Assembly (NCBI RefSeq): GCF_001412655.1
Contig: NZ_CP012996.1
Span: forward strand, 310,001 to 374,000
Reading direction: 5' to 3'
DNA from: Pedobacter sp. PACM 27299
GTDB lineage: Bacteria > Bacteroidota > Bacteroidia > Sphingobacteriales > Sphingobacteriaceae
DNA length: 64,000 nt
Shown here: positions 8,627 through 19,100 of the stretch, piece by piece
How positions within the stretch are numbered: the first letter of the stretch is position 1
Layout of the letters: the number at the start of each line of letters is the position of its first letter
Notes under the pieces: model-generated
What the model was told of the DNA's origin: nothing
The model's database searches: none
The model's input: the letters and a program-made list of their open reading frames with translations, nothing else
Translations under genes and position numbers: made by a program

Positions 8627-9700
8627 ATGTTAGAAAAATTAGAAGCAATTAAGCTACGCTGGGAAGATGTAGAAGAACAGTTGAGTAATCCTGATACGAT
8701 GCAGGATATGAAACGTTTTGCGGCTTTAAATAAAGAGTATAAAGATTTAGGCAAGATTGTAGACCAATATAAAATCTACAAGAATGTAATGAGCAATATC
8801 GAAGCAAACAAGGAGATCTTATCTACGGAGAAAGATGCCGAAATGCGCGAAATGGCTAAAGAAGAATTGGATATGTTGCTGAAGCAGCAGGATGAACTGG
8901 AAGAAAAAGTACGTTTGATGCTGATTCCTGTAGATCCTGAAGATGCTAAAAATGCCGTATTCGAGATTCGTGGTGGTACTGGTGGTGATGAAGCAGCTTT
9001 ATTTGCTGGTGATTTATACCGTATGTACAGCCGTTTCTTTGAGCAAAAAGGCTGGAAGGTAGAAACTGTGGATGTAACTGAAGGTACTGCCGGTGGTTAT
9101 AAAGAGGTGATCCTGAAAGTGAGCGGAGAGGATGTTTATGGGCAATTGAAATATGAATCAGGTGTACACCGTGTACAACGTGTACCAGATACAGAAACTC
9201 AGGGTCGTGTGCATACTTCAGCAGCCTCGGTAGCGGTATTGCCAGAAGCAGAAGAAATCGATCTATACCTTAACCCTGCAGATATTGACTTGCAGACTTC
9301 CCGTTCAGGTGGAGCCGGAGGTCAGAATGTGAATAAAGTAGAGACGAAAGTGCAATTGACCCACAGACCTTCGGGACTGGTAGTAGTTTGTCAGCAGGAA
9401 CGTTCTCAGCTTGGAAACAGGGTGATCGCAATGGAGATGCTGCGTAGTAAACTATATGATATCGAATTGCAGAAGAAAAATGGAGACATTGCGGCAAGAC
9501 GTAAGACGATGGTATCTACCGGTGACCGCTCTGCAAAGATCAGAACTTACAACTATCCTCAGGGAAGAGTAACAGATCACCGCATCGGATTGACACTTTA
9601 TAACCTAAATCATGTGATGGATGGTGGTGTTCAGGAGCTGATCGATGCATTGCAGTTTGCAGAGAATGCTGAAAAGATGAAAGAAGGCTCTGTGGTTTAA
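8627..9700 (+). CDS. prfA: Peptide chain release factor 1
   Basis: RF1 releases the finished peptide at UAA and UAG codons. The protein (357 residues, normal length) has the catalytic GGQ loop in [14 protein letters not shown]. Its codon-reading motif is of the P-x-T type ([14 protein letters not shown]), not the SPF of RF2. The N-terminal coiled region and the C-terminal [14 protein letters not shown] are typical. It is followed by the tRNA-Asp promoter. Its presence matters for the TAG stop in the dioxygenase gene at 12.6 kb, because UAG should be read as a stop here. Confidence 0.97.
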   Translation: MLEKLEAIKLRWEDVEEQLSNPDTMQDMKRFAALNKEYKDLGKIVDQYKIYKNVMSNIEANKEILSTEKDAEMREMAKEELDMLLKQQDELEEKVRLMLIPVDPEDAKNAVFEIRGGTGGDEAALFAGDLYRMYSRFFEQKGWKVETVDVTEGTAGGYKEVILKVSGEDVYGQLKYESGVHRVQRVPDTETQGRVHTSAASVAVLPEAEEIDLYLNPADIDLQTSRSGGAGGQNVNKVETKVQLTHRPSGLVVVCQQERSQLGNRVIAMEMLRSKLYDIELQKKNGDIAARRKTMVSTGDRSAKIRTYNYPQGRVTDHRIGLTLYNLNHVMDGGVQELIDALQFAENAEKMKEGSVV

Positions 9701-9726
9701 CCAGTTGCGATTATTTCAAAAAATAG

Positions 9727-9757
9727 TTTGTAAATATAAATAAAGACTCTATATTTG
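9727..9757 (+). promoter_or_regulatory. Promoter of the tRNA-Asp pair
   Basis: TTTG (9727-9730), a 19-bp spacer and TATATTTG (9750-9757) form a full-consensus Bacteroidetes housekeeping promoter. It ends 20 bp before the first tRNA gene. Confidence 0.85.
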
Positions 9758-9777
9758 CAATCCCGAAAGGGAACAAC

Positions 9778-9851
9778 GGACCGGTAGTTCAGCTGGTTAG
9801 AATGCCGCCCTGTCACGGCGGAGGTCGCGGGTTCGAGTCCCGTCCGGTCCG
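9778..9851 (+). tRNA. tRNA-Asp (GUC), copy 1
   Basis: This 74-nt cloverleaf has acceptor GGACCGG/CCGGTCC with G73, a D arm with AGCTGGTTAGA, anticodon stem CCGCC/GGCGG around anticodon GTC (9812-9814), and a T loop GTTCGAGTC. The CCA is not encoded. A short CCCG-A-AAGGG dyad lies just upstream. Confidence 0.97.
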
Positions 9852-9925
9852 CAAAAGTTTCTCATCGAGAACTTGAAGTTGTTAAGTAGAGGATCTACTA
9901 TAAAATCCACCCGTAAGGGAAACAC

Positions 9926-9999
9926 GGACCGGTAGTTCAGCTGGTTAGAATGCCGCCCTGTCACGGCGGAGGTCGCGGGTTCGAGTCCCGTCCGGTCCG
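9926..9999 (+). tRNA. tRNA-Asp (GUC), copy 2
   Basis: It is identical in all 74 bases to copy 1, with the anticodon at 9960-9962. The 74-bp spacer between the copies ends in a similar short dyad (CCCGTAAGGG) and has no separate promoter. The two are probably cut from one transcript. Confidence 0.97.
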
Positions 10000-10000
10000 C

Positions 10001-10029
10001 AAAAAGCCACTCCAACGAGTGGCTTTTTT
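10001..10029 (+). terminator. Terminator of the tRNA-Asp unit
   Basis: A 7-bp GC-rich stem (10006-10012 with 10017-10023) and a 4-nt loop are flanked by A5 and followed by T6, immediately after the second tRNA. Confidence 0.9.
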
Positions 10030-10129
10030 GATTTACAGGGATTTTGACCACCCAGCCATAAGCCCGCTTCAATAGCTATCCTTTATATATATTAATAAAC
10101 TGATAATTTTGTAAAAACATTCAGAATAA

Positions 10130-12121
10130 CTACTGACTAATTTTTTGCCTATAAATATAATCGGCAATTCTAAATATCGCATAGTTTTTGTCGCGTACAT
10201 GCTGGACAAAAAAGCTGCCCTTTGTTAGATGATCAATAGCCTTACCGAACTGAATAGAGTTGGATTTGAGTTTCAATGCCCCGTATTCGATATTCCATGG
10301 CATAAAAAGGTAGTTTGGGCGGTTGTAGGAATTTTCGACAATGAGTCTTTTACCATCCTTAAAAACAAGGATTATTCTTCTTGTATCAATTGTGGTACTC
10401 CAATAGCTGTCAGCTTGGGAAAACACAGCATTGAGCAGTTCAGGAGATAGGGTGTATAATGAATCTGCAACCTGTTTATAATAATTGAAATCTGTATTTT
10501 CTCCTGGAAAAGTATAAACCGTTTCATCGAAACGGTGTTCATCAAGACCTTTAATCTTAATCTGCGCTGCTTGCTGATCAATATATTTTTTGAAACGTTC
10601 GATGTCATGCTTGTTGATATCAAGATCTTCAATGCTTAGTTTATCGGTCTTGAAGCCAGCGATCATTCCTGCTAGTGTATTTATAGTGTTGGCATCAATT
10701 GTTTCGATAGCGTTGGCTAAAAAAGATCCGCGTGAAACTTTTTTATCGAGCATAAACCGCTTTCCATGTCTGACAAAGGACTGAATTGAATTGCTATGGT
10801 GAAAACACCCCTGGCTGCCATGCTCCAAATGGAACTCTTCAACTGGATTGGCCTTAAGGTCAATCACTATTGAGGGTACCTGAACAGGAAGAAGCATCTT
10901 TTTTGGGAGATTTAATTCATAAAATTTGTTGTAGCTTCGATTAGAAATCAACAATTTTCCATTTATAGTGTTTGCATTTGTGATGTGAAAATCAAGGCGC
11001 ATATATCTAAACCATTGGTTTCTTACGATATCGTATTTAAGAATATCTTTTCCGACAAATCCGTAGTTTTCACCTTCAATCTGCAGTTGCAACTCAGGTT
11101 TGGATATACTACTATTACTGCGGAGTAGTTCGGTGCTTTCAAAAATGCTGGGACCGATCGTGTAGAGCTGTTCATGAGTTAAGGCAGTAAGTTTTTCGCC
11201 ATGAACGGCTATCGCAGCAACAGGTAGTTGTAATTTTTGATTGGATGTCCATAGGGCTGAGAAATCAGAACTGTAAAGCTGAACATTCCGGTCTTTCTGT
11301 ATAGCATATAGTTTTCCAGAGTCAGTAACTTCGAAATCTACAATTTCCGGGAGATAACGCCACTCTATTTGATCTGTTTTGCTGATAAATGTTCTTCCTT
11401 CCTGCTTAATGATATAGTGGTTGTCTAATAACCTGATTTTTTTTATTTCGGGGTGACTTGTTTTGGAAATTCTGACATATTTCTTTTGGTCCAGCGGTGT
11501 TGGAATTTTGATCCAGCTTTTGCAATTATCTAATGTCAGATATAGGGCATTCCAGGTAGATCCGAAAAGGCCTGTTTTTCCATCTTTTTTAAAGTGAGCG
11601 GAGATCAGTCTTAGGTTACCTGTTTTTTCTATTTTATCAAATGTTTGCCAGGTCTTGCCACTGTCTTTAGTATAGTAGATGTATTGCGAATTACCGGTCA
11701 TCCAAGCTTTTCCATCTTTACTGAAATAGGCTCCGTTTAGCCAGCTGCTTTCACCAAACTGAACCTTTGCCCAGGATTTTCCACCGTCTTCGCTTCTAAA
11801 AATAAAATCCTCTTTCCTGTTTTCCTGTAAGAATCCGGACAAAACAACAGTACTATCTGAAAAGAAATTGATGCGCTCGAAGTGATTAGAGCTATGATTA
11901 TCATTGGCGCTGATGCTATTCTCCCGCCAAAGCTGATCGGCTTGAGACCGATAATATACTTGTCCCGATGCAGTGGCCACCCAGATATCTCCTTTTGGTG
12001 AGACTCCCAGTTCTCCAATTATGCCACTTATTGAAAGCCTGGCTAAATATGGATTCTGGGAAAATACCGGTTTTATAACGAATAACAGCAGGATGATAAA
12101 TATTGGTGAGATGAAACGCAT
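10130..12121 (-). CDS. Exported BNR/YCF48-like repeat protein of unknown function
   Basis: This 663-residue protein has a clear signal peptide (to about residue 21, ending V-F-S-Q). The N-terminal half repeats S-x-D-x-G-x-x-W motifs, for example RSEDGGKSW and YTKDSGKTW, and WVATASG-type strands. These are the Asp boxes of BNR or YCF48-like beta-propellers. The C-terminal 250 residues look helical and mixed, and I do not recognise them. Such propellers in Bacteroidetes are usually secreted or periplasmic and may bind protein or sugar; no enzymatic residues can be named. It is divergent from the decayed dioxygenase cluster and stands alone. Confidence 0.75.
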   Translation of the reverse strand: MRFISPIFIILLLFVIKPVFSQNPYLARLSISGIIGELGVSPKGDIWVATASGQVYYRSQADQLWRENSISANDNHSSNHFERINFFSDSTVVLSGFLQENRKEDFIFRSEDGGKSWAKVQFGESSWLNGAYFSKDGKAWMTGNSQYIYYTKDSGKTWQTFDKIEKTGNLRLISAHFKKDGKTGLFGSTWNALYLTLDNCKSWIKIPTPLDQKKYVRISKTSHPEIKKIRLLDNHYIIKQEGRTFISKTDQIEWRYLPEIVDFEVTDSGKLYAIQKDRNVQLYSSDFSALWTSNQKLQLPVAAIAVHGEKLTALTHEQLYTIGPSIFESTELLRSNSSISKPELQLQIEGENYGFVGKDILKYDIVRNQWFRYMRLDFHITNANTINGKLLISNRSYNKFYELNLPKKMLLPVQVPSIVIDLKANPVEEFHLEHGSQGCFHHSNSIQSFVRHGKRFMLDKKVSRGSFLANAIETIDANTINTLAGMIAGFKTDKLSIEDLDINKHDIERFKKYIDQQAAQIKIKGLDEHRFDETVYTFPGENTDFNYYKQVADSLYTLSPELLNAVFSQADSYWSTTIDTRRIILVFKDGKRLIVENSYNRPNYLFMPWNIEYGALKLKSNSIQFGKAIDHLTKGSFFVQHVRDKNYAIFRIADYIYRQKISQ

Positions 12122-12258
12122 GTTGCAATGATGAGGTTTTTTTTAGGATTCCACAAAATATTTTCCAAAACTCTATGAATTGGTTGCTGACCTTTTTCAT
12201 AAAGTCCCAGTCGGCAATAGGATTGTTTAATATTTTAATCTATCTGTATATTCGATGT

Positions 12259-12999
12259 ATGGTAGATTTTAATAAGTATAGGGTTGAAATTGAAGACACA
12301 GGCTTTGTAGCGATTGATAATGTGTTTTCTGATGCTAAAATCGAACAAATTATCCAGCTAATTGATCAAGCTGATACTTCCAGAAAAACATTCAGAAAAT
12401 CTACTGACCTGTTTGCAATCAGGCAATTTTTAAAGGAAGTACCAGAAATAGGAGAGCTCATCATTAATGATGAATTTAAGCTGCTCATTCAAGAGCTTTT
12501 TGGTTCAGATTATTTTATGGTAAAATCTATTTATTTTGATAAGCCTGGACAATCTAACTGGTTCGTTTCTTATCACTAGGATTTGACCATATCAGTGGAC
12601 AGAAAGGTAGAATTAGACGGATATAGTAAGTGGACAGTAAAACAAGACCAATTCTCTGTTCAGCCGCCATTGGACATCCTAAAACAGAGTTTTACCGTTC
12701 GTATACATCTTGATGATACAGATGAAAATAATGGAGCGTTAAGGGTGATTCCTGGCTCTCATTTAAATGGGATCTATAGAGTTGAAGATATAGATTGGTC
12801 TTTTGAGACTGAACATACTTGTGAGGTCACGAAAGGTGGAATCATGATCATGAAGCCATTATTATTACATAGTTCAAGCCGCAGCATCAATAACAATAAA
12901 CGACGAGTGATCCATATCGAATTTTGTAATCAGGAGCTGCACGAGGAATTAGAATGGGCAGAACGAATGAATTTTCATTGCAGCAAATTTAGTCTATAA
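12259..12999 (+). pseudogene. Phytanoyl-CoA dioxygenase (PhyH) family gene with one in-frame TAG
   Basis: One continuous frame of 246 sense codons is cut at codon 107 (12577-12579) by TAG. The reading on both sides fits a PhyH-type Fe(II)/2-oxoglutarate dioxygenase. His106 and Asp108 form the HxD metal motif, with the stop exactly between them, and the late H-S-S-S-R-S-I segment supplies the third ligand and the 2-oxoglutarate arginine. A CAG (Gln) to TAG change is the simplest cause. The frame is otherwise clean, so the lesion is recent or is a base-call error. The start is the ATG at 12259; the frame is open further up to 12175 but without family sequence. The methyltransferase gene follows after 6 bp. 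Confidence 0.85.
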
Positions 13000-13005
13000 C
13001 AGCAA

Positions 13006-13626
13006 ATGGGATTTGGATTTAACTTGTTTTTTATCTTCATATTGATTCCGGTTACAGTTATTCTTTTATTAGCTTGGTTGTCGACAAAGAAAATCATCTA
13101 TGGAAAGGTCGTTGGATTTACCTGGTTAGGCATCATTAATATAAATGCTGGATTTGATGAGACGAGTGTTATTCTAGGAAAGAGGTTTATGGCTGCAGAA
13201 TTAATTGTGCTGGATTTTTATGACCCCTTAATACATACTGAAGTCTCAATTAAAAGAGCCAGAAAAGCATATCCGGCATTTCCTGGCACTCGAAATGTAA
13301 CATCAGATAATTTGCAGCTGGAGGAAAATTCGGCTGATAAAATATTTGTAATTCTATCCGCACATGAGATTAGGAACAAAGAGGAACGGATAAGATTTTT
13401 TAAAGAGCTAAAACGCCTAATAAAACCTTCGGGTCAGATTTTTATTGTTGAACATTTGAGAGATAAGGTCAATTTTATGGCATATAGTATTGGTTTCCTT
13501 CATTTTTATTCTAAATCTACCTGGTTTGAAGTCTTTCAGGCAGCAGAGCTTAAAATTCAAAATGAAATAAAAATTACACCATTTATTTCCACATTTATAC
13601 TTGAAAAGAATGGAAATACATTTTAA
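13006..13626 (+). CDS. Membrane-anchored class I SAM-dependent methyltransferase-like protein
   Basis: The protein has 206 residues. One transmembrane helix (about residues 5-24) is followed by a Rossmann-like domain: I-I-N-I-N-A-G-F-D-E-T, L-D-F-Y-D-P, then S-A-D-K-I-F-V-I-L-S-A-H-E-I and L-K-R-L-I-K-P-S-G-Q-I-F-I-V-E-H. The last parts are the usual motif IV and post-motif region of SAM methyltransferases. The glycine-rich loop is weak, with only one Gly in N-I-N-A-G, so activity is not certain. It sits between two genes that each carry a premature stop, overlapping the downstream one by 17 bp. The substrate is unknown. Confidence 0.7.
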   Translation: MGFGFNLFFIFILIPVTVILLLAWLSTKKIIYGKVVGFTWLGIININAGFDETSVILGKRFMAAELIVLDFYDPLIHTEVSIKRARKAYPAFPGTRNVTSDNLQLEENSADKIFVILSAHEIRNKEERIRFFKELKRLIKPSGQIFIVEHLRDKVNFMAYSIGFLHFYSKSTWFEVFQAAELKIQNEIKITPFISTFILEKNGNTF

Positions 13627-14011
13627 AATTATTGGCGTTTTATTAATTGCATTGTCTTTTATGCATGTGATTTTCCCAAGGTATTTCAATTGGTCTAAAT
13701 AACTGGTTTCTTTGAGTCTAGTCAATCGCCAGATGATGTATGTTCATACATTTTTCATCGCTTTGGTTGTATTTCTAATTGGAGTGTTATGTCTAACCTT
13801 GTCGGATGAATTACTCTCCACCGGACTTGGAAAGAAGATTGTTTTAGGGTTTGGTGTTTTTTGGTTAATCAGATTATTGATGCAGTTTTTTGGATATTCT
13901 TCGGCGCTCTGGAAAGGAAAATTTAAGGAAACCGTAATACATATTTTATTTTGTCTGTTTTGGACGTATTTAACTGTTATTTTTTTACTTCCTATTGGAT
14001 TTGAAAAATGA
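13610..14011 (+). pseudogene. Four-helix membrane protein gene with one in-frame TAA
   Basis: The frame opens at an ATG that overlaps the methyltransferase end, reads 30 codons with one hydrophobic helix and ends at TAA (13700-13702). It then continues in the same frame for 103 more codons with three further hydrophobic segments (YVHTFFIALVVFLIGVL, FGVFWLIRLLMQFF and HILFCLFWTYLTVIFLL). The residue after F-N-W-S-K is the stop; GAA to TAA would be a one-base change. Read as one protein it is 133 residues with about four helices, of unknown function. A TTG at 13712 could in theory restart translation but would lose the first helix. Confidence 0.65.
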
Positions 14012-14182
14012 TTGATCGTAAGATATTCTCTTCTATCAATTCATTTTGTTATTAATTGTAGAGCAGTCTAAATTTAGTGCAAAAGGGAAATTACTATCCG
14101 AACCACTCTCAGAATTATGTAAAAGATTCGCATAATCCTGTAATGCTTATCTTAAATAGCTGAGCCATCTTTGTGACTCCTT

Positions 14183-14593
14183 ATGAAAAGACTGCTCAGC
14201 CTGTTTCTTTGCCTTTTGTTTCTGATCGTATCCACTGGATTTACGACCAGTGCTCATATTTGCAAAGGGATAAAGCAAGAAATGCGTTTATTTTCTAAAG
14301 AACATCAGGGTCAGGTATGTCCGGTTTGCGCTTTAAAAAACAAGCAGAAAACCAAGAAGGACAATTGTTGCAAACATGAAAAGGAGCAGGTAAAGCTAGC
14401 GGATAAAGTGCAAAAGATCGCCCAGCAGGAAAACCTTTTGAAATTCTCAGGAGAAGCGGTTTTATACCTACATCCAGCAAATGCCACCATTTGGGATCAT
14501 AAAATAAAAACCCTTAAAACGGATAATTTCTATTTTTCTACCCCATTAAAACAACCCCCATTCTACATTTTACATTGCGTATATCTGATATAG
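14183..14593 (+). CDS. Small exported Cys-rich protein (HYC_CC_PP-like)
   Basis: This 136-residue protein has a signal peptide (to about residue 24), then S-A-H-I-C-K-G, C-P-V-C, a Lys-rich stretch with N-C-C-K-H-E, and near the end K-Q-P-P-F-Y. This order of a His/Cys motif, a Cys pair and a Pro pair matches the small HYC_CC_PP proteins often found beside heavy-metal efflux genes in Bacteroidetes. The canonical H-Y-C is H-I-C here, so the call is tentative. A TolC-RND-MFP operon follows 79 bp downstream. A periplasmic metal-binding role is plausible but unproven. Confidence 0.6.
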   Translation: MKRLLSLFLCLLFLIVSTGFTTSAHICKGIKQEMRLFSKEHQGQVCPVCALKNKQKTKKDNCCKHEKEQVKLADKVQKIAQQENLLKFSGEAVLYLHPANATIWDHKIKTLKTDNFYFSTPLKQPPFYILHCVYLI

Positions 14594-14672
14594 GCCGTCT
14601 TCATTTTGAATTCTGGAGCATGGAAACATCCTCCTTCATCATGATGGTTTAATTTCTAAAAGATATAAAACA

Positions 14673-16124
14673 ATGAATATCAGATTCATTGCGTTAGCGG
14701 CATTTTGCGGCTTATCGACGGTGTCGTATGCCCAAACTTTGCAGCTGCCAGACGCACTACAGCGTTCTATTCAGAACTACGAAAAAATCAAAGTAAAAGA
14801 GGCCTTAATAAAAGCTTCACAAGAAAACACAAATTATCAAAAAAGCCTGTATCTACCAGATCTTACAGTACAGGCGCAACAGAGTTATGGGACGATCAAC
14901 GCGCAGAATGGTCCGTTGTATGGTTATGGAGGATTAGCTTCGGCAGCTACCTCTATGCCACTGGCAGATCAAAATTGGAATGCGGCTTTTGGATCGCTAT
15001 ACCTGGCCAATATCAACTGGAACCTGTTCACATTTGGCAGGATCAAAAACCAGGTGCAGCTGGCTAGAGTCGAAGAAAGGCAGTCGGCAGCCGACCTGGA
15101 GCAAGAGAAATTCCAGCATCAGGTAAAAGTAGGTGCTGCTTATTTCAACCTCTTTGCCAGTCAGCGGATCAAATATGTGCAAGAGAAAAATCTGGAGCGT
15201 GCTCAGGTATTCATGAGTACTACACTGAGCCGTGCAGCTAGCGGATTGATTCCGGGTGTGGACGCCTCCTTAGCGAAAGCGGAGGTCTCTAACGCGCAGT
15301 CTGCACGAATTAAAGCCTACGACATGGAATTGGAGTACTCCAAAATATTGGCAGTATTACTTGGAGAAGAATATCAAAGTTTTACACTGGATTCCGTATT
15401 CACCAGTAAAACTCCGATGTTGACCGAACATGAGCTGACTGCGCGTAATACTTCAGCAGGAAAAGTATCAGGAACTCAAGCTTCTGATCCGATTGCGCTA
15501 CCTTTGAACCTAATCAATCATCCATTATTACAATGGCAAAAGAGCAAAATCTCGGGAAGCACGAAATCCGAAAAAATCCAGCGTTTGCAAAAACTACCTT
15601 CCTTATCTGCTTTTGGAGTAGTACAAGGGCGTGGATCCGGCTTTGAATCCAATTACGTGCAAGACAACAGTGCTTTTTCAAAATCTTATCATAAAGGCGT
15701 AGGCATACAAAGGGGGAATTACCTGGCAGGATTAACCTTGAGCTGGAACCTGACCAATCTTTATCGTTTCGGTGCTAAAGTAAAAGAGCAAAAATACCAG
15801 ACGCAAGCGCTTCAAAACGAGTATCACCTGATGCATGAGGAATTGTCAGCTCAGGCCCAACTCGCAGATGCGAAACTAGAAAATGCAGTAGAAAACTTTG
15901 AAGAGACAAAAATCCAGGTTAAAGCGGCGGCGGATGCGTATCGTCAGAACACCACTTTATACCGGAGCGGCTTAACCACGATTGTGGACTTAACCCAATC
16001 GCTGTACGCCTTAAACCGAGCGGAAATCGACTTGGAGATTGCCAGAAATAATATATGGCAGGCCTTACTGTTAAAATCTGCTGCGGCAGGAGAACTGTCT
16101 GTTTTACTAAATGCCATTCCATAA
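14673..16124 (+). CDS. TolC-family outer membrane efflux protein
   Basis: This 483-residue protein has a signal peptide (ending V-S-Y-A-Q at about residue 21) and two long helical repeats typical of outer membrane efflux proteins. Features include T-L-Q-L-P-D-A-L-Q-R-S-I at the start, N-W-N-L-F-T-F-G-R-I-K-N-Q-V and the matching L-S-W-N-L-T-N-L-Y-R-F-G-A-K-V in the second half. The late Y-R-S-G-L-T-T-I-V-D-L-T-Q-S is the classic end of the second repeat. It forms the exit duct for the RND pump encoded 12 bp downstream. It is the first gene of the operon, which is unusual since the outer membrane gene is often last. Confidence 0.92.
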   Translation: MNIRFIALAAFCGLSTVSYAQTLQLPDALQRSIQNYEKIKVKEALIKASQENTNYQKSLYLPDLTVQAQQSYGTINAQNGPLYGYGGLASAATSMPLADQNWNAAFGSLYLANINWNLFTFGRIKNQVQLARVEERQSAADLEQEKFQHQVKVGAAYFNLFASQRIKYVQEKNLERAQVFMSTTLSRAASGLIPGVDASLAKAEVSNAQSARIKAYDMELEYSKILAVLLGEEYQSFTLDSVFTSKTPMLTEHELTARNTSAGKVSGTQASDPIALPLNLINHPLLQWQKSKISGSTKSEKIQRLQKLPSLSAFGVVQGRGSGFESNYVQDNSAFSKSYHKGVGIQRGNYLAGLTLSWNLTNLYRFGAKVKEQKYQTQALQNEYHLMHEELSAQAQLADAKLENAVENFEETKIQVKAAADAYRQNTTLYRSGLTTIVDLTQSLYALNRAEIDLEIARNNIWQALLLKSAAAGELSVLLNAIP

Positions 16125-16136
16125 CCCTGAAAACCC

Positions 16137-19100
16137 ATGAATTTATTACGTATAGCATTGCGCAAGCCCATTTCCATTATGGTGATGGTGATGGGGCTTT
16201 TGTTCTTCGGGATCAAAGCCTCCAGGAATATCAAGATTGATATTCTTCCGGAAATGAACCTTCCTGTGGTATATATCGCCCATTCTTTTAATGGCTATAC
16301 CCCACAGCAGATGGAAGGATATTTTACTAAAATGTATGTGAATATGATGCTGTTTACCAGTGGCATCAAAAGTATAGAAACCAAAAATACACAGGGATTA
16401 ACCCTGATGAAACTCAATTTCTATGAAGGGATTGATATGGGACAGGCCATTGCAGAGATCTCTGCGCTATCTAACCGCTCGCAGGTGTTCTTACCGCCAG
16501 GTGCTCCACCTCCCTTTATCATCCGTTTTGATGCTTCTTCGCAGCCTGTAGGACAGCTGGTATTCCGGAGCGAAACGAAAACGAATAATCAGTTGCAAGA
16601 TATTGCCAATTTTACGGCGCGTCCCTTCCTGATTGCCATCCCCGGGCTCACTACAGCGCCGCCTTTTGGCGGTAGTCCGAGAACAGTGGAAATCAATATT
16701 GATCCGAATAAACTGCGCAGTCACCAATTATCTCCGGATCAGATTGTGGAGGCGATCAGTCGGAATAACATCACTGCGCCCTCAGGAAATGTCTATATCA
16801 ATGACATCAACTATCTGACGCCAACAAACAATACCATAAAAGTGGTAGAAGATTTCGGGAATATCCCTATTTTCAAAGGAAAAGCCGACAATCTGTACAT
16901 ACGGGATATTGCCACGGTAAAAGATGGTGCTGACATCACTACTGGCTTCGCCTTGATCAATGGCAAGCGTTCCGTATATATCAATATCGCTAAATCCGGC
17001 AATGCATCCACTTGGGATGTAGTGAGCAAGCTAAAAAAAGCCATTCCGAATATCCAGAACAACCTTCCCGACGATATAAAAATTTCTTATGAGTTTGACC
17101 AGTCGGTTTATGTGATCAATGCGGTGAAAAGTTTAATATTAGAAGGCGTGTTAGGTGCTTTACTCACCGGACTAATGGTATTGCTGTTTTTAGGAGATAA
17201 GCGCAGCGCGATCATTGTGATCCTCACGATTCCAATTTCTATCCTTTCGGGCCTGCTGTTCCTGAAACTTTTCGGGCAATCGATTAACATTATGTCCTTA
17301 TCCGGGCTGGCATTGGCGATTGGAATTTTGGTGGATGAGAGTACCGTCACCATTGAGAATATCCACCAGCATCTGGCCATGGGCAAAGCAAAATCTCAGG
17401 CGATCTGGGATGCCTGTAAAGAGATTGCCTTTCCAAAACTATTGATCCTGCTGTGTATTTTGGCTGTTTTCGCCCCAGCGTTTATGATGACTGGCATCCC
17501 GGGTGCTTTATTTATGCCTCTAGCCCTGGCCATTGGTTTCTCCATGATCGTTTCGTTTTTATTGTCGCAAACCTTCGTGCCCATTCTATGTAACTGGATG
17601 ATGGAACCGCATTCGGTGGAAGAACTACAGAAAGAAAGCCGCTTTGATCGTTTTAGAAACCGCTTTATCGACTTCCTGACAAGCCTGCTGCCCAAAAAGA
17701 AACCAGTGATTCTGCTGAGTTTCCTGGCTGTTGGTACTTTGATTTACCTGATGTTCAGTATCACCGGAACAGATGTACTGCCTGCGGTTAATTCCAGTCA
17801 GTTTCAATTGAGAATCAAAGCACCGGAAGGGACTAGAATTGAAAAGACAGAGCAAAAAATCAAGCAGGTGCTGCGGGAATTGGAAACAGTGATAGGCAAA
17901 GATCATATCGCGATTTCTTCCGTGTTTATCGGACAGCACCCTTCTTCTTTTGCCGTAAGTCCGATTTACCTATACAATGCTGGCCCGCATGAAGCTTTAA
18001 TGCAAGTAGCCTTAAAAGACTATACCGGAAATACCAGCCTGTTAAAAGATGAAATCCGAGCACACCTGAAAAAGAAAATGCCGGAACTCCAGCTTTCTTT
18101 TGAGCCGATCGAGCTGACAGAGAAAATCCTGAGCCAAGGGACAAACACGCCTATTGAAGTCCGCTTCTCCGGGATGATGAAAAAGAGAAACATCATGTAT
18201 GCGAATAGGCTGCTGGCAAAACTGAAGGAGATTGATTATTTGAGAGATCAGCAAATTCCCCAATCTTTAAATTATCCCGCATTGGCGATCAATATCGACC
18301 GAGTCCGGGCAGCGCAATTGGGAATTGATGCTCAGGACATTGCTAAATCAATGATTGCCACGACCGCCTCTTCCCGTTACACCAGCAAAAACATGTGGGT
18401 AGAGGGGATGATGGGAATCGCTTATGATGTACAAGTGCAAACGCCTCAAAATATCCTAAACAGTAAAGATGAGCTGGCAAACATCCCGCTGTCCAAAAAT
18501 TCCGCCCGACCGGTATTGGGGGATGTGGCTACGATTATGCCTAGCACTACCTTAGGCGAAAGTTATAACCTGGGGACGATGGCTTATACCACGGTGACCG
18601 CCAATCTGCACCAGATGGATCTGGGAAGGGCGCAAAAAGATGTCAATGCAGCAATTGCTTCCTTAGGGGAGATTCCTAAAGGCCTGAATATTTCTGTAGC
18701 AGGGATGGCGCCTGTACTAGACGAAACTATGGACAGCCTGCTGAGTGGATTATTAGTGGCCATATTGGTGGTTTTCTTGATGCTGACCGCCAATTTCCAA
18801 TCTTTCAAAGTGTCATCTATAATATTGACCACTGTGCCTTTTGTGGCATTAGGGTCATTGGTGTTGCTTAAAATCACCGGATCAACGTTAAATCTGCAAT
18901 CTTATATGGGCATTATTATGTCTGTGGGGGTGTCTATTGCGAATGCGGTACTGCTGATTAGCAATGCAGAAACGTTAAGGCTGCAAAGCGGAGATGCCTA
19001 TGCTTCTGCCATGAAAGCAGCGGCTTTGAGAATGCGCCCGATCATTATGACCTCTATGGCGATGATTGCTGGCATGCTGCCCATGGCTATCGGTCATGGG

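Noticed and set aside
9797..10072. Minus-strand reading frame of 91 codons across the tRNA genes
   Set aside because: It is the antisense of the two tRNA-Asp genes; its repeated G-T-R-T-R-D-L-like peptide is a well-known annotation artefact.
12583..12999. Second half of the dioxygenase as an independent gene starting at TTG
   Set aside because: It begins inside the HxD iron motif and lacks the first metal ligand, so it cannot be a working enzyme alone.
12577..13702. Stop-codon recoding or suppression as the cause of the two in-frame stops
   Set aside because: The two stops are different codons, RF1 is encoded nearby, no other gene here has internal TAG or TAA, and no suppressor tRNA is visible.
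13702..13712. Frameshift in the membrane protein gene at 13.7 kb
   Set aside because: The two parts are in the same frame (13610 and 13712 differ by a multiple of three), so a nonsense change is enough.
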